The notes: generated from the sequence alone by a model not told the origin. Positions 45,576 through 54,009 are shown, counted from the first letter of the stretch. The stretch is DNA of 64,000 nt from Vibrio nigripulchritudo ATCC 27043 (GCF_000222685.1 NZ_AFWJ01000223.1:1-64000), one strand, 5' to 3'. A program made the numbers and translations.

Positions 45576-46373
45576 TTAGCTTAAAGACGGGATCTTGGGT
45601 ATTGCCATCGGGGTGTGGGATTCTGGGTCGTCAATAATCCGGGCATCCAGATCAAAAACTTCAGCCAGCATGGTTTCCGTGAACACCTCTTTTGGGCTTC
45701 CCTGAGCGTAGAGCTCGCCCGATTTTACTACCATCAGTTCATCGGCATAGCGACAAGCCTGACTTAAATCGTGGAGCACAACTACGACGGTCTTCCCTTG
45801 TTTCACTAGCTTTACCAGTAAGTGGAGCAGTTCATATTGGTGCGACAAATCCAGATACGTGGTCGGTTCATCCAGCAGAATGATGTCGGTATTCTGAGCC
45901 AATACCATGGCTATCCATACGCGCTGCCGCTGACCACCTGAAAGCTCATCGACACGCCTGTCTGCGAGTGTTTCTGTGCCTGTTTCTACCATGGCGTCTT
46001 CCACTCGTTGTTTGTCTTCTTTGGTAAGCCTGCCCAATGTGTTGAGGTAGGGAGCTCGACCATAGCCGACCAGCTCTCTTACTGTGACACCTTCCGGCAC
46101 AATAGGCGTTTGGGGAAGAAGCGATACGTACTTGGCGTACTCTTTGTCTTTGTACTGATGAATGGGCTTTTCATCATAGAGCTGAATCTGCCCGTTCGAC
46201 GGTTTCAGCAGGCGTACCAACGATTTCAAGAATGTCGATTTACCGCAGCCATTCGGACCAATCAGAGCCGTCAGTTTTTCTTTTTTAATCGATGCAGTCA
46301 TCGATTGTATGATGGTGGTGTCTTGGTAGCCCAAGGTCACATTCATTGCATGAAATGCAGCTATCTCTTTCAT
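45576..46373 (-). CDS. fecE: Iron(III)-citrate/siderophore ABC transporter ATPase FecE-like
   Basis: 265 aa from MKEIAAFHAMNVTLG; the frame is open 18 codons further upstream but that part overlaps the permease gene. Walker A GPNGCGKSTFLK (about 40), signature LSGGQRQRV (about 140) and Walker B IILLDEPTTYLD. It is the ATPase of the FecCD permeases encoded just upstream (4-nt gap). Confidence 0.88.
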   Translation of the reverse strand: MKEIAAFHAMNVTLGYQDTTIIQSMTASIKKEKLTALIGPNGCGKSTFLKSLVRLLKPSNGQIQLYDEKPIHQYKDKEYAKYVSLLPQTPIVPEGVTVRELVGYGRAPYLNTLGRLTKEDKQRVEDAMVETGTETLADRRVDELSGGQRQRVWIAMVLAQNTDIILLDEPTTYLDLSHQYELLHLLVKLVKQGKTVVVVLHDLSQACRYADELMVVKSGELYAQGSPKEVFTETMLAEVFDLDARIIDDPESHTPMAIPKIPSLS

Positions 46374-46377
46374 GTGT

Positions 46378-47355
46378 TTACCAATTCTTGTAGCGGCTGA
46401 GTAAATAAATAAAGTAAGGCGCACCAATAAAGGCAGTGAGCACCCCGGCTGGTAACTCGATGGGGGGCATAAGTATTCGGGCGAAGAGGTCGGCGCTCAG
46501 CAGCAAAATCGCCCCAATCAACAAAGTCGAAGGGATGATTGCCAAATGGCGTCCTCTTACCATCATCCTTGCTGCATGAGGGGCTACAAGACCAATGAAT
46601 CCAATGTTGCCGCAAATCGATACCGCAACGCATGCCAGCGCAATCGAAATGATCAGTGTGAGCAACCGAACAAACGGAACTTTCACTCCCAGCCCGTGAG
46701 CGGCTTCATCCCCCAGCCCTAATATGTCGAGTTTGTAGGCAAGGTAGATGGCGAAAGGCATCAACACGAAAAGCCATAAGATAAGAGGCGGAATGTGGGA
46801 CCAGTTTCTCCCCCAGACTGAACCCGTCAGCCAGACCATAGACGTGTTGATTTCCAAAGGAAAACTCACTAATAAAAAGTCGATACCCGCAGAGAATACC
46901 GCCGCAAGGGCGATGCCAATTAGTGCAAAAGCGGCTGGGCGATTGAGCATGTCTTTGGCAAGTGCTAACAGCAGAAGCGTGGAAATGGCACCGCCAGTCA
47001 GCGCAACAAAGGGGAGCCAATGAACGGGCAGATCGTTAAAGAAGATATTAGTGAGCACCACTGCAAAGCTCGCGCCCGAGGTGACGCCCAGAATGTCAGG
47101 TGAGGCTAATGGGTTTCTGACAACGCCCTGAACCAGTAAGCCAGAAAGCGCCAATGCGGCTCCAACCAATGAGGCGACGATCATTCGTGGAATCCGATAC
47201 CCGAATAGCGTAAATTCGTGCTCGTTTGACGCGCCTGTCAGTGTCGACCAAATGTCGTTCATTGAAATAGAAACTGCGCCCGCACTGATGTGCCAGACCG
47301 CAAAAAGCAACCAGACTGAAGCCAGAATAACCGCCCAGTAATACCAGCGAATCAT
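46378..47355 (-). CDS. fecD: Iron(III)-citrate/siderophore ABC transporter permease FecD-like
   Basis: 325 aa FecCD-family permease with about nine or ten membrane helices. The family motif RIPRMIVASLVGAALALSG and the NPLASPDILGV and GLVAPHAARM segments are present. It overlaps the preceding permease gene by 4 nt. Paired with FecC-like, it forms the heterodimeric channel. Confidence 0.9.
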   Translation of the reverse strand: MIRWYYWAVILASVWLLFAVWHISAGAVSISMNDIWSTLTGASNEHEFTLFGYRIPRMIVASLVGAALALSGLLVQGVVRNPLASPDILGVTSGASFAVVLTNIFFNDLPVHWLPFVALTGGAISTLLLLALAKDMLNRPAAFALIGIALAAVFSAGIDFLLVSFPLEINTSMVWLTGSVWGRNWSHIPPLILWLFVLMPFAIYLAYKLDILGLGDEAAHGLGVKVPFVRLLTLIISIALACVAVSICGNIGFIGLVAPHAARMMVRGRHLAIIPSTLLIGAILLLSADLFARILMPPIELPAGVLTAFIGAPYFIYLLSRYKNW

Positions 47356-48386
47356 GACTGCCTCCCCAGCTTAAAACGCACAAATGCTAGGAAAAAGAGC
47401 GCACCAAACAAAGTGGTGATGATGCCGACAGGGCTTTCTTGTCCAGGAGAAATATAGCGGCTGGCAATATCAGAAAAGAGTACCAGATTTGCCCCAAGTA
47501 AGGCGGCGACAGGCAATTGATAACGCACGTCTGAACCCACCAAAAAGAAGGCGATGTGTGGAGCAATCAAACCAATGAAAGCAATGGGGCCCGCTACGCT
47601 CACGCAACCAGCGATGAGCAGCACAATCACAAAGCAGGCGAGCCCTCGCACTTTAAACACACTGCCACCAACAGAGCGCATCATCTCTTCACCCATTTTC
47701 AGTAAGTTCAGCTGAAAAGAGAGATAAACAGAGACGAACAGCCCAATCAGTACGCAAGGCATTACCAAGTTGGTGTCTTCCCAGTCGGTGTTTGCCACTG
47801 AACCGGTCAGCCAGTGTAAGACCCCGTAGGCGTTTTCGTCGGCATAAATCACCGCAGCACGAGTCAGTGAAATAAACAGGAAATTTAGGGCAATGCCCGC
47901 CAGCACAATGCGCAGAGGATGTGGTCTTGCCGTGTGCAACCCGGCAAGAAAGAAAACCAACGTGCCGGATAAAGCGGCACCAACAAAAGTGACCACCAGA
48001 ATCGGAACGCCAGCTAACCAGGGTAAAAGCCCGGTGGAAGCAAAGGCAAAAGCGAATGCTGCTCCGGCACTGACGCCAAGGATAGACGGGGAGGCAAGCG
48101 GGTTTCGGGTAATCGACTGCATCAGTAGCCCTGCCACTGCCAAACCTGCACCCACCAAAAATGCGGTCAATGTGCGAGGAAGCCGAATCGAAGAGATAAT
48201 CTGCTGATGAATGGCGTTTCCGTCTTGTTGCAGCACGAAGTCGGAAACATCACTCCAGTTCATGGGAAAGCTTGGCGCATTGATCAAAGACCAGCCTGCG
48301 CCAAACAGCAAAAGGGAAAAAAGCGCGAAACATACCACAGAGGTACGAATCGCGCTCTTTTCAGAAAAAGAGAACGAACCTGTCAT
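47352..48386 (-). CDS. fecC: Iron(III)-citrate/siderophore ABC transporter permease FecC-like
   Basis: 344 aa FecCD-family permease with RLPRTLTAFLVGAGLAVAG, NPLASPSILGV and GLIAPHIAFFLVG. It is a paralogue of the following permease. It starts 15 nt after the binding-protein gene and belongs to the same operon. Confidence 0.9.
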   Translation of the reverse strand: MTGSFSFSEKSAIRTSVVCFALFSLLLFGAGWSLINAPSFPMNWSDVSDFVLQQDGNAIHQQIISSIRLPRTLTAFLVGAGLAVAGLLMQSITRNPLASPSILGVSAGAAFAFAFASTGLLPWLAGVPILVVTFVGAALSGTLVFFLAGLHTARPHPLRIVLAGIALNFLFISLTRAAVIYADENAYGVLHWLTGSVANTDWEDTNLVMPCVLIGLFVSVYLSFQLNLLKMGEEMMRSVGGSVFKVRGLACFVIVLLIAGCVSVAGPIAFIGLIAPHIAFFLVGSDVRYQLPVAALLGANLVLFSDIASRYISPGQESPVGIITTLFGALFFLAFVRFKLGRQS

Positions 48387-48401
48387 TGTTTTTAAGCAAG
48401 C

Positions 48402-49280
48402 TTATTTAAGCAGGTGCTCTATTTCAGAAGCCATGATTTCAGCCGCGATCATACCGCGATTCAGCGACCACAAGCGGGCATCGGTTTCGACGTATTGCTC
48501 GTTTTTCACGGAGGTCATCATTGGCCAAAGTGGATTTTCTTTGTACTTGTCTACCGTTGTTTCAGTGCCGTATTCGCCTACCAGGAAGTAATCAGGGTTC
48601 AGCCTGACAAGGTTTTCCAGAGTAGTGCTGATGTAGGCTTTTCCGTTATCTTCGGTGATTGGGGAGCTAAGACCTAAGCGAGAAACAACGCCGCCAGCGT
48701 ATGCCTTTGGACCGTGCATCCAAACGCCCTTAGCCGTGGACACAGCAAACATCACAGTCGCTTTTTTATTGATTCGCGCCGCAACTTCATCCATGCGTTG
48801 GTTGTGTGCGTTCACTTTTTTCTGCATCTCTGCTTCTCTGTCAAAAGCGGCTGCGACTTTGATGCCTGCGGCTAGGTTATCTTCATAAGTTTCGCCGCGG
48901 CTTTTCAGGATAAGAGTAGGGGCAATGCGTTTTAAGTCTTCGTAGATGGCTTCATGACGCTCTACATCAGCAATGATCAGGTCTGGCTTTAGAGAAGCAA
49001 TAACCTCCAAACTTGGTTGAGAACGGGAACCAACGGATGTCCAGTCACTGATCTTGTCGCGAATCGGCTCAATGACTCGATTCACATCGCCATCATCCGC
49101 CACACCAACTGGGGAGATGTTGAGGTTGGCCAGAGCGTCGACAAAGCTAAACTCCAGTGCAACGACGCGTTGAGGTGCTTTTTCTAACGTGAGAGTAGAA
49201 AGCTCGTCCTTGACTTCAATGGTTGCTAAAACTGGGGTACTAAGCACAAGCAAAATGGAAAACAGCCATTTCTTAAACAT
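48402..49280 (-). CDS. fecB: Iron(III)-dicitrate-binding periplasmic protein FecB-like
   Basis: 292 aa with a signal peptide (MFKKWLFSILLVLSTPVLA) and two lobes joined by a long helix. VALEFSFVDALANL, GVADDGDVNR, VGSRSQPSLEVIASLKPDLIIAD and LKSRGETYEDNL closely resemble E. coli FecB, more than other siderophore-binding proteins. It delivers ferric citrate to FecCD. No fecA receptor or fecIR regulators are visible nearby. A consensus Fur box precedes the gene. Confidence 0.88.
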   Translation of the reverse strand: MFKKWLFSILLVLSTPVLATIEVKDELSTLTLEKAPQRVVALEFSFVDALANLNISPVGVADDGDVNRVIEPIRDKISDWTSVGSRSQPSLEVIASLKPDLIIADVERHEAIYEDLKRIAPTLILKSRGETYEDNLAAGIKVAAAFDREAEMQKKVNAHNQRMDEVAARINKKATVMFAVSTAKGVWMHGPKAYAGGVVSRLGLSSPITEDNGKAYISTTLENLVRLNPDYFLVGEYGTETTVDKYKENPLWPMMTSVKNEQYVETDARLWSLNRGMIAAEIMASEIEHLLK

Positions 49281-49330
49281 GATGTGTCCTTTATTTTTTT
49301 AAAGATATAACTCAATACCTATATCATGAT

Positions 49331-49345
49331 TGATAATTATTATCA
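49331..49345. promoter_or_regulatory. Fur box upstream of fecBCDE
   Basis: TGATAATTATTATCA is a perfect 7-1-7 Fur inverted repeat. It lies 51 nt upstream of the fecB-like start, consistent with direct iron repression of the operon. Confidence 0.88.
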
Positions 49346-49421
49346 TTAACGATAAGTGGCAAAGAAGTAGGTTTTGTTCAGAATAGTGACCCGACAGAGC
49401 GAAAAAGGAGACCAACTTTTC

Positions 49422-49673
49422 ATGCGGAGTAGAAATGGTAATGCCGGAAAGATGATCAAGGAAGTGATTAAAAATTATGCTTCCGCGTCAAGGCTTTCCC
49501 TATGGCGTGTGGCTCAGGCGGGAAATGTATCTATCTTTGAAAGAATGGGCTTTGAAGTTACGCAACGTATTGAATCTGATATCTTAATTCTAGCCAGTGG
49601 TAATCCTGCTACTGAAGTGCAAATGACAATGGATGTAAAAGGCTTCGATGGACACAGTGATCACCACGCTTAA
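49422..49673 (+). pseudogene. C-terminal remnant of a GNAT acetyltransferase
   Basis: The frame encodes only the second half of a GNAT fold: NAGKMIKEVIKNYASASRLSLWRVAQAGNVSIFERMGFEVTQR corresponds to the part after the acetyl-CoA loop. The N-terminal half is missing. A possible ATG at 49422 has AGGAG 10 nt upstream, so a short protein could still be made. It overlaps the next GNAT gene by 26 nt. It may be the leftover of a deletion next to the fec promoter. Confidence 0.55.
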
Positions 49674-50112
49674 TAATTCCGACAAAGACAACGTATTTGA
49701 TCTCTTAACCGACCCAGAGGTGATGCGCTTTTTAGGTCCTCGCAGAGCACTCACTCTGGCAGAAGCGGAAGGGTGGCTTGAATCCGCTCTCTTCGAGCAG
49801 GATCGTTTTGCATTTCGATGCACAAAATCGGGAGAGCTGGTGGGCTTTTGTGGCATGAAAGTTATCGAAGGGAAACGCGATTTTGGTTATTTCATCCGCA
49901 AAAAGTTTTGGGGAAAAGGGTTAGCAAAACAGATGTGCCAACTGGCACTTAGCCAGTTATCCCGGCGTTATGACCTGTCGACTTTTCACATCTTTATTGC
50001 AGAAAACAACATCGCCAGCCTGAAAGTCGCTCAGTCGCTGGGGTGGGTGAAACAAAAGCCTTATCAAAATGATCATGAAAGCGGGCATCTTTATCAAATA
50101 GTGCAGGAGTGA
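49648..50112 (+). CDS. GNAT-family N-acetyltransferase (RimJ/RimL type)
   Basis: 154 aa. FGYFIRKKFWGKGLAKQMCQLAL is the acetyl-CoA-binding motif and ENNIASLKVAQSLGWVKQ the terminal GNAT segment. RimJ/RimL-like proteins acetylate amino termini or small amines; the substrate is unknown. It is followed 3 nt later by a Nudix gene in the same direction. Confidence 0.85.
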   Translation: MDTVITTLNNSDKDNVFDLLTDPEVMRFLGPRRALTLAEAEGWLESALFEQDRFAFRCTKSGELVGFCGMKVIEGKRDFGYFIRKKFWGKGLAKQMCQLALSQLSRRYDLSTFHIFIAENNIASLKVAQSLGWVKQKPYQNDHESGHLYQIVQE

Positions 50113-50115
50113 AAC

Positions 50116-50514
50116 ATGAGTAACGAAAGACACCTGGCAATGGCAGTAGTCGTCAGAGATGGAAAGGTTTTGGTTCAGCAACGTTTCAGACGCGGCAAAG
50201 GCATGGTTATTGAGTTTCCTGGCGGCTCTGTAGACGAGGGAGAATCCGGTGAACAAGCGGCTATCCGAGAACTCAGAGAAGAGACTGGACTGGAGTCGGT
50301 TTCGAAACTGGCAGTCGAAATTGGGAAAAACGAGTTTGGTGGCGACATTTTCTATGTGGTTCTGTCCGAAGACACTCACAATGAGCCAATCGCGACTGAT
50401 CCTGAAAGACAACAAACGTTTTTTTGGATGGAACCGAAAAACTTGCCTTTGAACGACTTCTTTCCATCAGACATTCAGTTTATTCAGCAAACACTGACAA
50501 AGTACCTGGACTGA
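50116..50514 (+). CDS. Nudix hydrolase
   Basis: 132 aa. The Nudix box is seen as GGSVDEGESGEQAAIRELREETGL (positions about 35-58), containing the GX5EX7REUXEEXGU pattern with the catalytic REXXEE. It hydrolyses a nucleoside diphosphate derivative; substrate class not determinable. It is probably cotranscribed with the GNAT gene before it and the MerR gene after it. Confidence 0.88.
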   Translation: MSNERHLAMAVVVRDGKVLVQQRFRRGKGMVIEFPGGSVDEGESGEQAAIRELREETGLESVSKLAVEIGKNEFGGDIFYVVLSEDTHNEPIATDPERQQTFFWMEPKNLPLNDFFPSDIQFIQQTLTKYLD

Positions 50515-50531
50515 ACAAATAAGGCGTATCA

Positions 50532-50885
50532 ATGCTAATAGGACAAGTATCCAAACACACGGGTTTATCGGCAAAAGCCATTCGGTTATATGAAGATAAG
50601 GGACTGATTCAGCCTCCTGCGCGTCGAGGGCGCTACCGTATTTATTCAGAGACGGATCTTGAAGTACTTCAGCTTATTGTTGAAGCCAAATCATTAGGCG
50701 TAACCTTGGCACAATTGAAAGGGGTGATCACTTACCAAGATGGTGAAGTTGATTGGCAAAAAGTGCATGTATTCTTGTTAGAGATAAAAAATAATCTGCA
50801 ACAGGAACTCACTAGGGTTATGAAAAATATAGAAAAAATTGATGGTTGTATCTCAGCCATAGATTCTTGCCCAAAAAGTCGTTGA
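50532..50885 (+). CDS. MerR-family transcriptional regulator
   Basis: 117 aa. The N-terminal MerR helix-turn-helix and wing (LIGQVSKHTGLSAKAIRLYEDKGLIQPPARRGRYRIYSE) is followed by a dimerisation coiled coil (about 80-110). No Cys-rich metal-binding loop of MerR/CueR type is present; CPKSR at the end is isolated. It precedes an NAD(P)H oxidoreductase gene by 57 nt, a likely target. Confidence 0.88.
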   Translation: MLIGQVSKHTGLSAKAIRLYEDKGLIQPPARRGRYRIYSETDLEVLQLIVEAKSLGVTLAQLKGVITYQDGEVDWQKVHVFLLEIKNNLQQELTRVMKNIEKIDGCISAIDSCPKSR

Positions 50886-50942
50886 CTCTGACCTTAAGGG
50901 CAGAGATGTAATAGCTACCTCTTTACTGAACGAGGTCAGACA

Positions 50943-51515
50943 ATGAAAAACATCTTAGTAATCGACGCCAACCCAAAATCGTCTAGCTTTTCTCATGCAC
51001 TGGCAGACAGCTATGAAATACAAGCCCGAGAGCAAGCCGAGGTTAAACGTATCAATCTGGCTGAAATGAACTTTAACATCAGCCTGGACAGTGGATACGA
51101 TGATGTTCAGCCGTTAGAACCTAGTTTGGAATCTTTTCAGGAATCGGTTTTATGGGCAGATCATATTGTGATAGTTTCCCCTATCTGGTGGGGTGGTTTG
51201 CCAGCTAAGTTCAAAGGGTTACTCGACCGAACTTTCTTGCCCGGATTTGCGTTTAAATTCGAGGAAGGCAGTGCAGAGCCCAAGCAACTGCTGATAGGGA
51301 AAACGTCTCGTTTAATTTTAACCATGGATGCCCCGCACGACTACGTCGAGGTGCAAGCCCAGCCCGTGATTGAACAACTGGATCGTTTTACGCTGCAATT
51401 CAGTGGTATGGAAGCCGCAAAACTCACGCTTATTGGTTCTGTGATTGGTGCGGATAAATCGCAAAGAGATGAGTGGTTAAAACTCGTTTGCGAACTTGGT
51501 GCTACGGGTTTATAA
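50943..51515 (+). CDS. NAD(P)H-dependent flavin oxidoreductase (YwrO/KefF/MdaB-like)
   Basis: 190 aa flavodoxin-like fold. IDANPKSSSFSHALADSY is the FMN/FAD phosphate loop, and SPIWWGGLPAKFKGLLDRTFLPGFAF is the conserved isoalloxazine-binding segment of the quinone reductase group. It probably reduces quinones or related electrophiles. Located after a MerR regulator, which suggests stress-induced expression. Confidence 0.87.
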   Translation: MKNILVIDANPKSSSFSHALADSYEIQAREQAEVKRINLAEMNFNISLDSGYDDVQPLEPSLESFQESVLWADHIVIVSPIWWGGLPAKFKGLLDRTFLPGFAFKFEEGSAEPKQLLIGKTSRLILTMDAPHDYVEVQAQPVIEQLDRFTLQFSGMEAAKLTLIGSVIGADKSQRDEWLKLVCELGATGL

Positions 51516-51585
51516 AGTCACTGCAAAAGGGGGAGTCTCAATAGAGTTCCCTCACATGAAATAGATTTATCAGGAAGGAGAAAAG

Positions 51586-52125
51586 GTGACTCTAGGTTTA
51601 GCTCACAGTGAAGTCGTGCTCGCTGATTACGATTCTGATTGGAAGAAAGAGTTTGAGCGAGTCAAACAGGAGTTGGTTGCTCAGACAAAGGTTCATACAT
51701 CTCGAATTCAACACATTGGTAGTACCGCGATTGAAGGGTTACGTGCAAAACCAATTATTGATATCGCTTTGGGGATCAGTGTATTTAGTGATTTGAATCC
51801 AGAGTTGGAATTACAATTAAAAGCGATCGGATTTCTGAGGCTAAAAGTTGAGATGTCTGATCGAGTCGTTTTTGCCAAATTTACCGATGACAGCTACCTG
51901 ATTAAGACTCACTATTTACATGTCATGCCTTTTGAATCTGATTTATGGCACGACTTAATGTATTTTCGAAATCAGTTAATAAACAGCGCTGAACTAAGAA
52001 GCGCTTATTCCAAGTTAAAATCTCAAGCAGCAAGTACTAATCGTCACATTGATGATTACACGGACACGAAGACCGAGTTTGTTGCAAGCGTTTGCCAGCA
52101 ACGAAAACAACAATGCATCAGATGA
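51586..52125 (+). CDS. GrpB-family (UPF0157) protein
   Basis: 179 aa with a GTG start preceded by AAGGAG. The nucleotidyltransferase-like motif HIGSTAIEGLRAKPIIDIALG and the HYLHVMPFESDLWHDLMYFRNQL segment define the GrpB/UPF0157 family. Members are predicted nucleotidyltransferases; activity is not established for most. Confidence 0.85.
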   Translation: MTLGLAHSEVVLADYDSDWKKEFERVKQELVAQTKVHTSRIQHIGSTAIEGLRAKPIIDIALGISVFSDLNPELELQLKAIGFLRLKVEMSDRVVFAKFTDDSYLIKTHYLHVMPFESDLWHDLMYFRNQLINSAELRSAYSKLKSQAASTNRHIDDYTDTKTEFVASVCQQRKQQCIR

Positions 52126-52134
52126 AGGAAAACC

Positions 52135-52602
52135 ATGACACCAGAACAACAAGCCTTTCTAAACCAATACCTTGAAACGCTCCCGCAACATGAAAGAGAG
52201 ACCATCCCTCAAATTACTGCCGAGTATTTTTGTGCTGATGAGTACAATGCGAACGAGTGCGCTCGGCTGATTAATGAGAGTATCAAAACCGCATCGTGCA
52301 GCCTGAAGCAAGGCTATGATATCGAAAATGAGCCGCTGCCGGTGGTTGGAAGGCTAACCATTGTATTGAACTGGAAAGAAGAGCCAGTATGCATTGTTAA
52401 GCTGACCGATGTATCTTTCTCTCCGTTTAACCAAGTGACGGAAGAGTTTGCTTATGCTGAAGGGGAAGGCGATCGTTCCTATGCCCACTGGCACAAAGCG
52501 CATGTCGAGTTTTTTACCCAATATGCCAGGGAAGTCGGCGCTGAATTTAATGAGGATTCAGAATTGGTGCTGGAACACTTTGAAAAAGTGTTTCCGGTTT
52601 AG
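52135..52602 (+). CDS. ASCH-domain protein
   Basis: 155 aa. TASCSLKQGYDIENEPLPVVGRLTIVLNW, FNQVTEEFAYAEGEGDRSYAHWHKAH is the ASCH pattern with the conserved Lys, Gly-rich turn and EGEGD segment. ASCH domains are PUA-like RNA-binding modules; some members show ribonuclease activity. It follows the GrpB gene by 9 nt. Confidence 0.85.
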   Translation: MTPEQQAFLNQYLETLPQHERETIPQITAEYFCADEYNANECARLINESIKTASCSLKQGYDIENEPLPVVGRLTIVLNWKEEPVCIVKLTDVSFSPFNQVTEEFAYAEGEGDRSYAHWHKAHVEFFTQYAREVGAEFNEDSELVLEHFEKVFPV

Positions 52603-52606
52603 CTTT

Positions 52607-53173
52607 TCAGTTCGCCAGCCCCATCAGCAATCCGTTTTCTTCCCATAGTGTGACGTTTACACCATCAATATCGGTGGTGTATCGCTTCACTCCGGATTCT
52701 AACGAATCAGGCAAACGTGCCTGATACAGGGTATAGATTTCGTTGGTTTCCAGGTGTTTTACTTTGATTTGTGCCGCGAGCTTACCTTCAATACTGCAAT
52801 AGCGCCCCCCAATCACTTGCCACTGGCTGGTGGGAAGATGCTGAGAAGAGGTCAGCGAAAAATCTAGTCGGTTCAGATACGTGCGAATACCCGATAAGGA
52901 GCTTGTCATCACTTCCATTTGCATTTGGCTGTTATGGTTGTAGGCAATTTCTGAGGAAATATCCAAATAGTGATTTTTGGTCGGAAACAGGAAGAATAAC
53001 GAGACTGCGATCAGCAACATGGCTGCGATGGCGACTCGCTGCCACGGTAAAGTGCTTTTGGGCTTTGATGTTTTATGCAGCAGCACCTCCAGCTGATCTT
53101 CAGAAAGATGCTGGCTCTTATAAAACTGCTTAACGCCCTGTTTGAGCTTTTTGTCTGATGGTTTCTGATTCAT
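52607..53173 (-). CDS. Putative anti-sigma factor (single-pass membrane protein)
   Basis: 188 aa. A cytoplasmic N-terminal segment (about 1-45) is followed by one membrane helix (about 47-66: VAIAAMLLIAVSLFFLF) and a periplasmic domain of about 120 aa. It overlaps the sigma-factor gene by 4 nt, the standard layout for an ECF sigma/anti-sigma pair. No zinc-binding HxxxCxxC motif is visible. The signal it senses is unknown. Confidence 0.75.
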   Translation of the reverse strand: MNQKPSDKKLKQGVKQFYKSQHLSEDQLEVLLHKTSKPKSTLPWQRVAIAAMLLIAVSLFFLFPTKNHYLDISSEIAYNHNSQMQMEVMTSSLSGIRTYLNRLDFSLTSSQHLPTSQWQVIGGRYCSIEGKLAAQIKVKHLETNEIYTLYQARLPDSLESGVKRYTTDIDGVNVTLWEENGLLMGLAN

Positions 53174-53694
53174 TGCTGTGCCTCCTGATCTTGGAGGTGG
53201 TTAAATTCTGTCGTGATTCTTTTCCTGAGTCGGTTCAGTCTTGAAAGCAGAGTACCTTTTGGTGTATCGGTCATCTCAGCGATTTCCTGAACGCTCATGC
53301 CCTCTACTGCCCACAGGTAAAGCAGTTCTCGCTCATGCGGTGTGACCCGGGATAAAATCCAGTCAACATGTTGTTCATCAATGGCGATGTCTTCCATTGA
53401 TTTCAGCACATCACTCTCTTTTTCAATCGTCTCTAAAATTTCACTGTCGTCTTTAACCAGTTCGAATTGTTTTCGCCGATATTGGTCGATAAATGCATGC
53501 CGGATGACCTTCATCATATAAGGCTTGATTTGCGTTGGTTCGACTTTGGCTGTGAGTACTTTTTCACAACTGTACTGCACCAAGTCATGAGCCTGCGATT
53601 CGTCGTGGCAAAGCGAAAGCGCATAGCGATAGAGCTGGTTAAGAAGCGCTTTGTCTAAAGTCGGATTTGCCGAGCGTTTAAATAAACCAAACAT
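53170..53694 (-). CDS. ECF-type RNA polymerase sigma factor
   Basis: 174 aa. Region 2 (LYRYALSLCHDESQAHDLVQYSCEKVL and PYMMKVIRHAFIDQYRRKQ) and region 4 (LLYLWAVEGMSVQEIAEMTDTPKGTLLSRLNRLRKRI) are intact. Region 3 is absent, as in ECF factors. Its start codon lies only 3 bp from a MITE-like element; the sequence directly before the ATG is the element's TIR and has no good Shine-Dalgarno. Its native promoter must lie beyond the element or be replaced by it. Confidence 0.88.
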   Translation of the reverse strand: MFGLFKRSANPTLDKALLNQLYRYALSLCHDESQAHDLVQYSCEKVLTAKVEPTQIKPYMMKVIRHAFIDQYRRKQFELVKDDSEILETIEKESDVLKSMEDIAIDEQHVDWILSRVTPHERELLYLWAVEGMSVQEIAEMTDTPKGTLLSRLNRLRKRITTEFNHLQDQEAQQ

Positions 53695-53697
53695 ATT

Positions 53698-53965
53698 TAG
53701 GGTCTGTTGACCTTTCGAGCTGATTTTTGCAGCAATTTGTGGGTTCTTTATACAAGGCAGCGCTTATTCGGTGTAGTCGCTCTACATCAATAAGCGGTAA
53801 CGCAGTAGAAAGGAGCCACAAATGCTGCCCAAAGGGTTCGGTTCTATGCGCTTTACTCTTTGTTGCAAGGTATTTGCTTAGAATGACTAAGCTAAAGACC
53901 TTGCGCCGCGATTAAAACGCATAGAACTCGAACAAAATTTAACCGCGAAAGGTCAACAGACCCTA
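53698..53965. mobile_element. MITE-like element 1 (268 bp, perfect 20-bp TIRs)
   Basis: The ends are perfect inverted repeats, TAGGGTCTGTTGACCTTTCG. It has no coding capacity. It folds into two hairpins: 53729-53828 (outer stem around TTTGTGG / CCACAAA, internal loop ACAAGGCAG opposite GGTAACGCAGTA, upper stem CGCTTATT / AATAAGCG) and 53836-53933 (outer stem CTATGCG / CGCATAG; inner stem GCAAGGT / ACCTTGC). It lies between the sigma gene and the DoxX gene. Copies of its end occur at 43.6 and 58.8 kb. Confidence 0.82.
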
Positions 53966-53975
53966 GTGTATTCGC

Positions 53976-54000
53976 CTGCGGGCGTGTACCCGCAGGCGAT
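53976..54000 (-). terminator. Strong hairpin after the DoxX gene
   Basis: CGCCTGCGGG / CCCGCAGGCG forms a 10-bp perfect stem with a short loop. No T-run follows on the minus strand because the sequence runs into the MITE-like element after about 10 nt. It is probably the doxX terminator, perhaps truncated by the insertion. Confidence 0.55.
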
Positions 54001-54009
54001 GGCAGCTCC

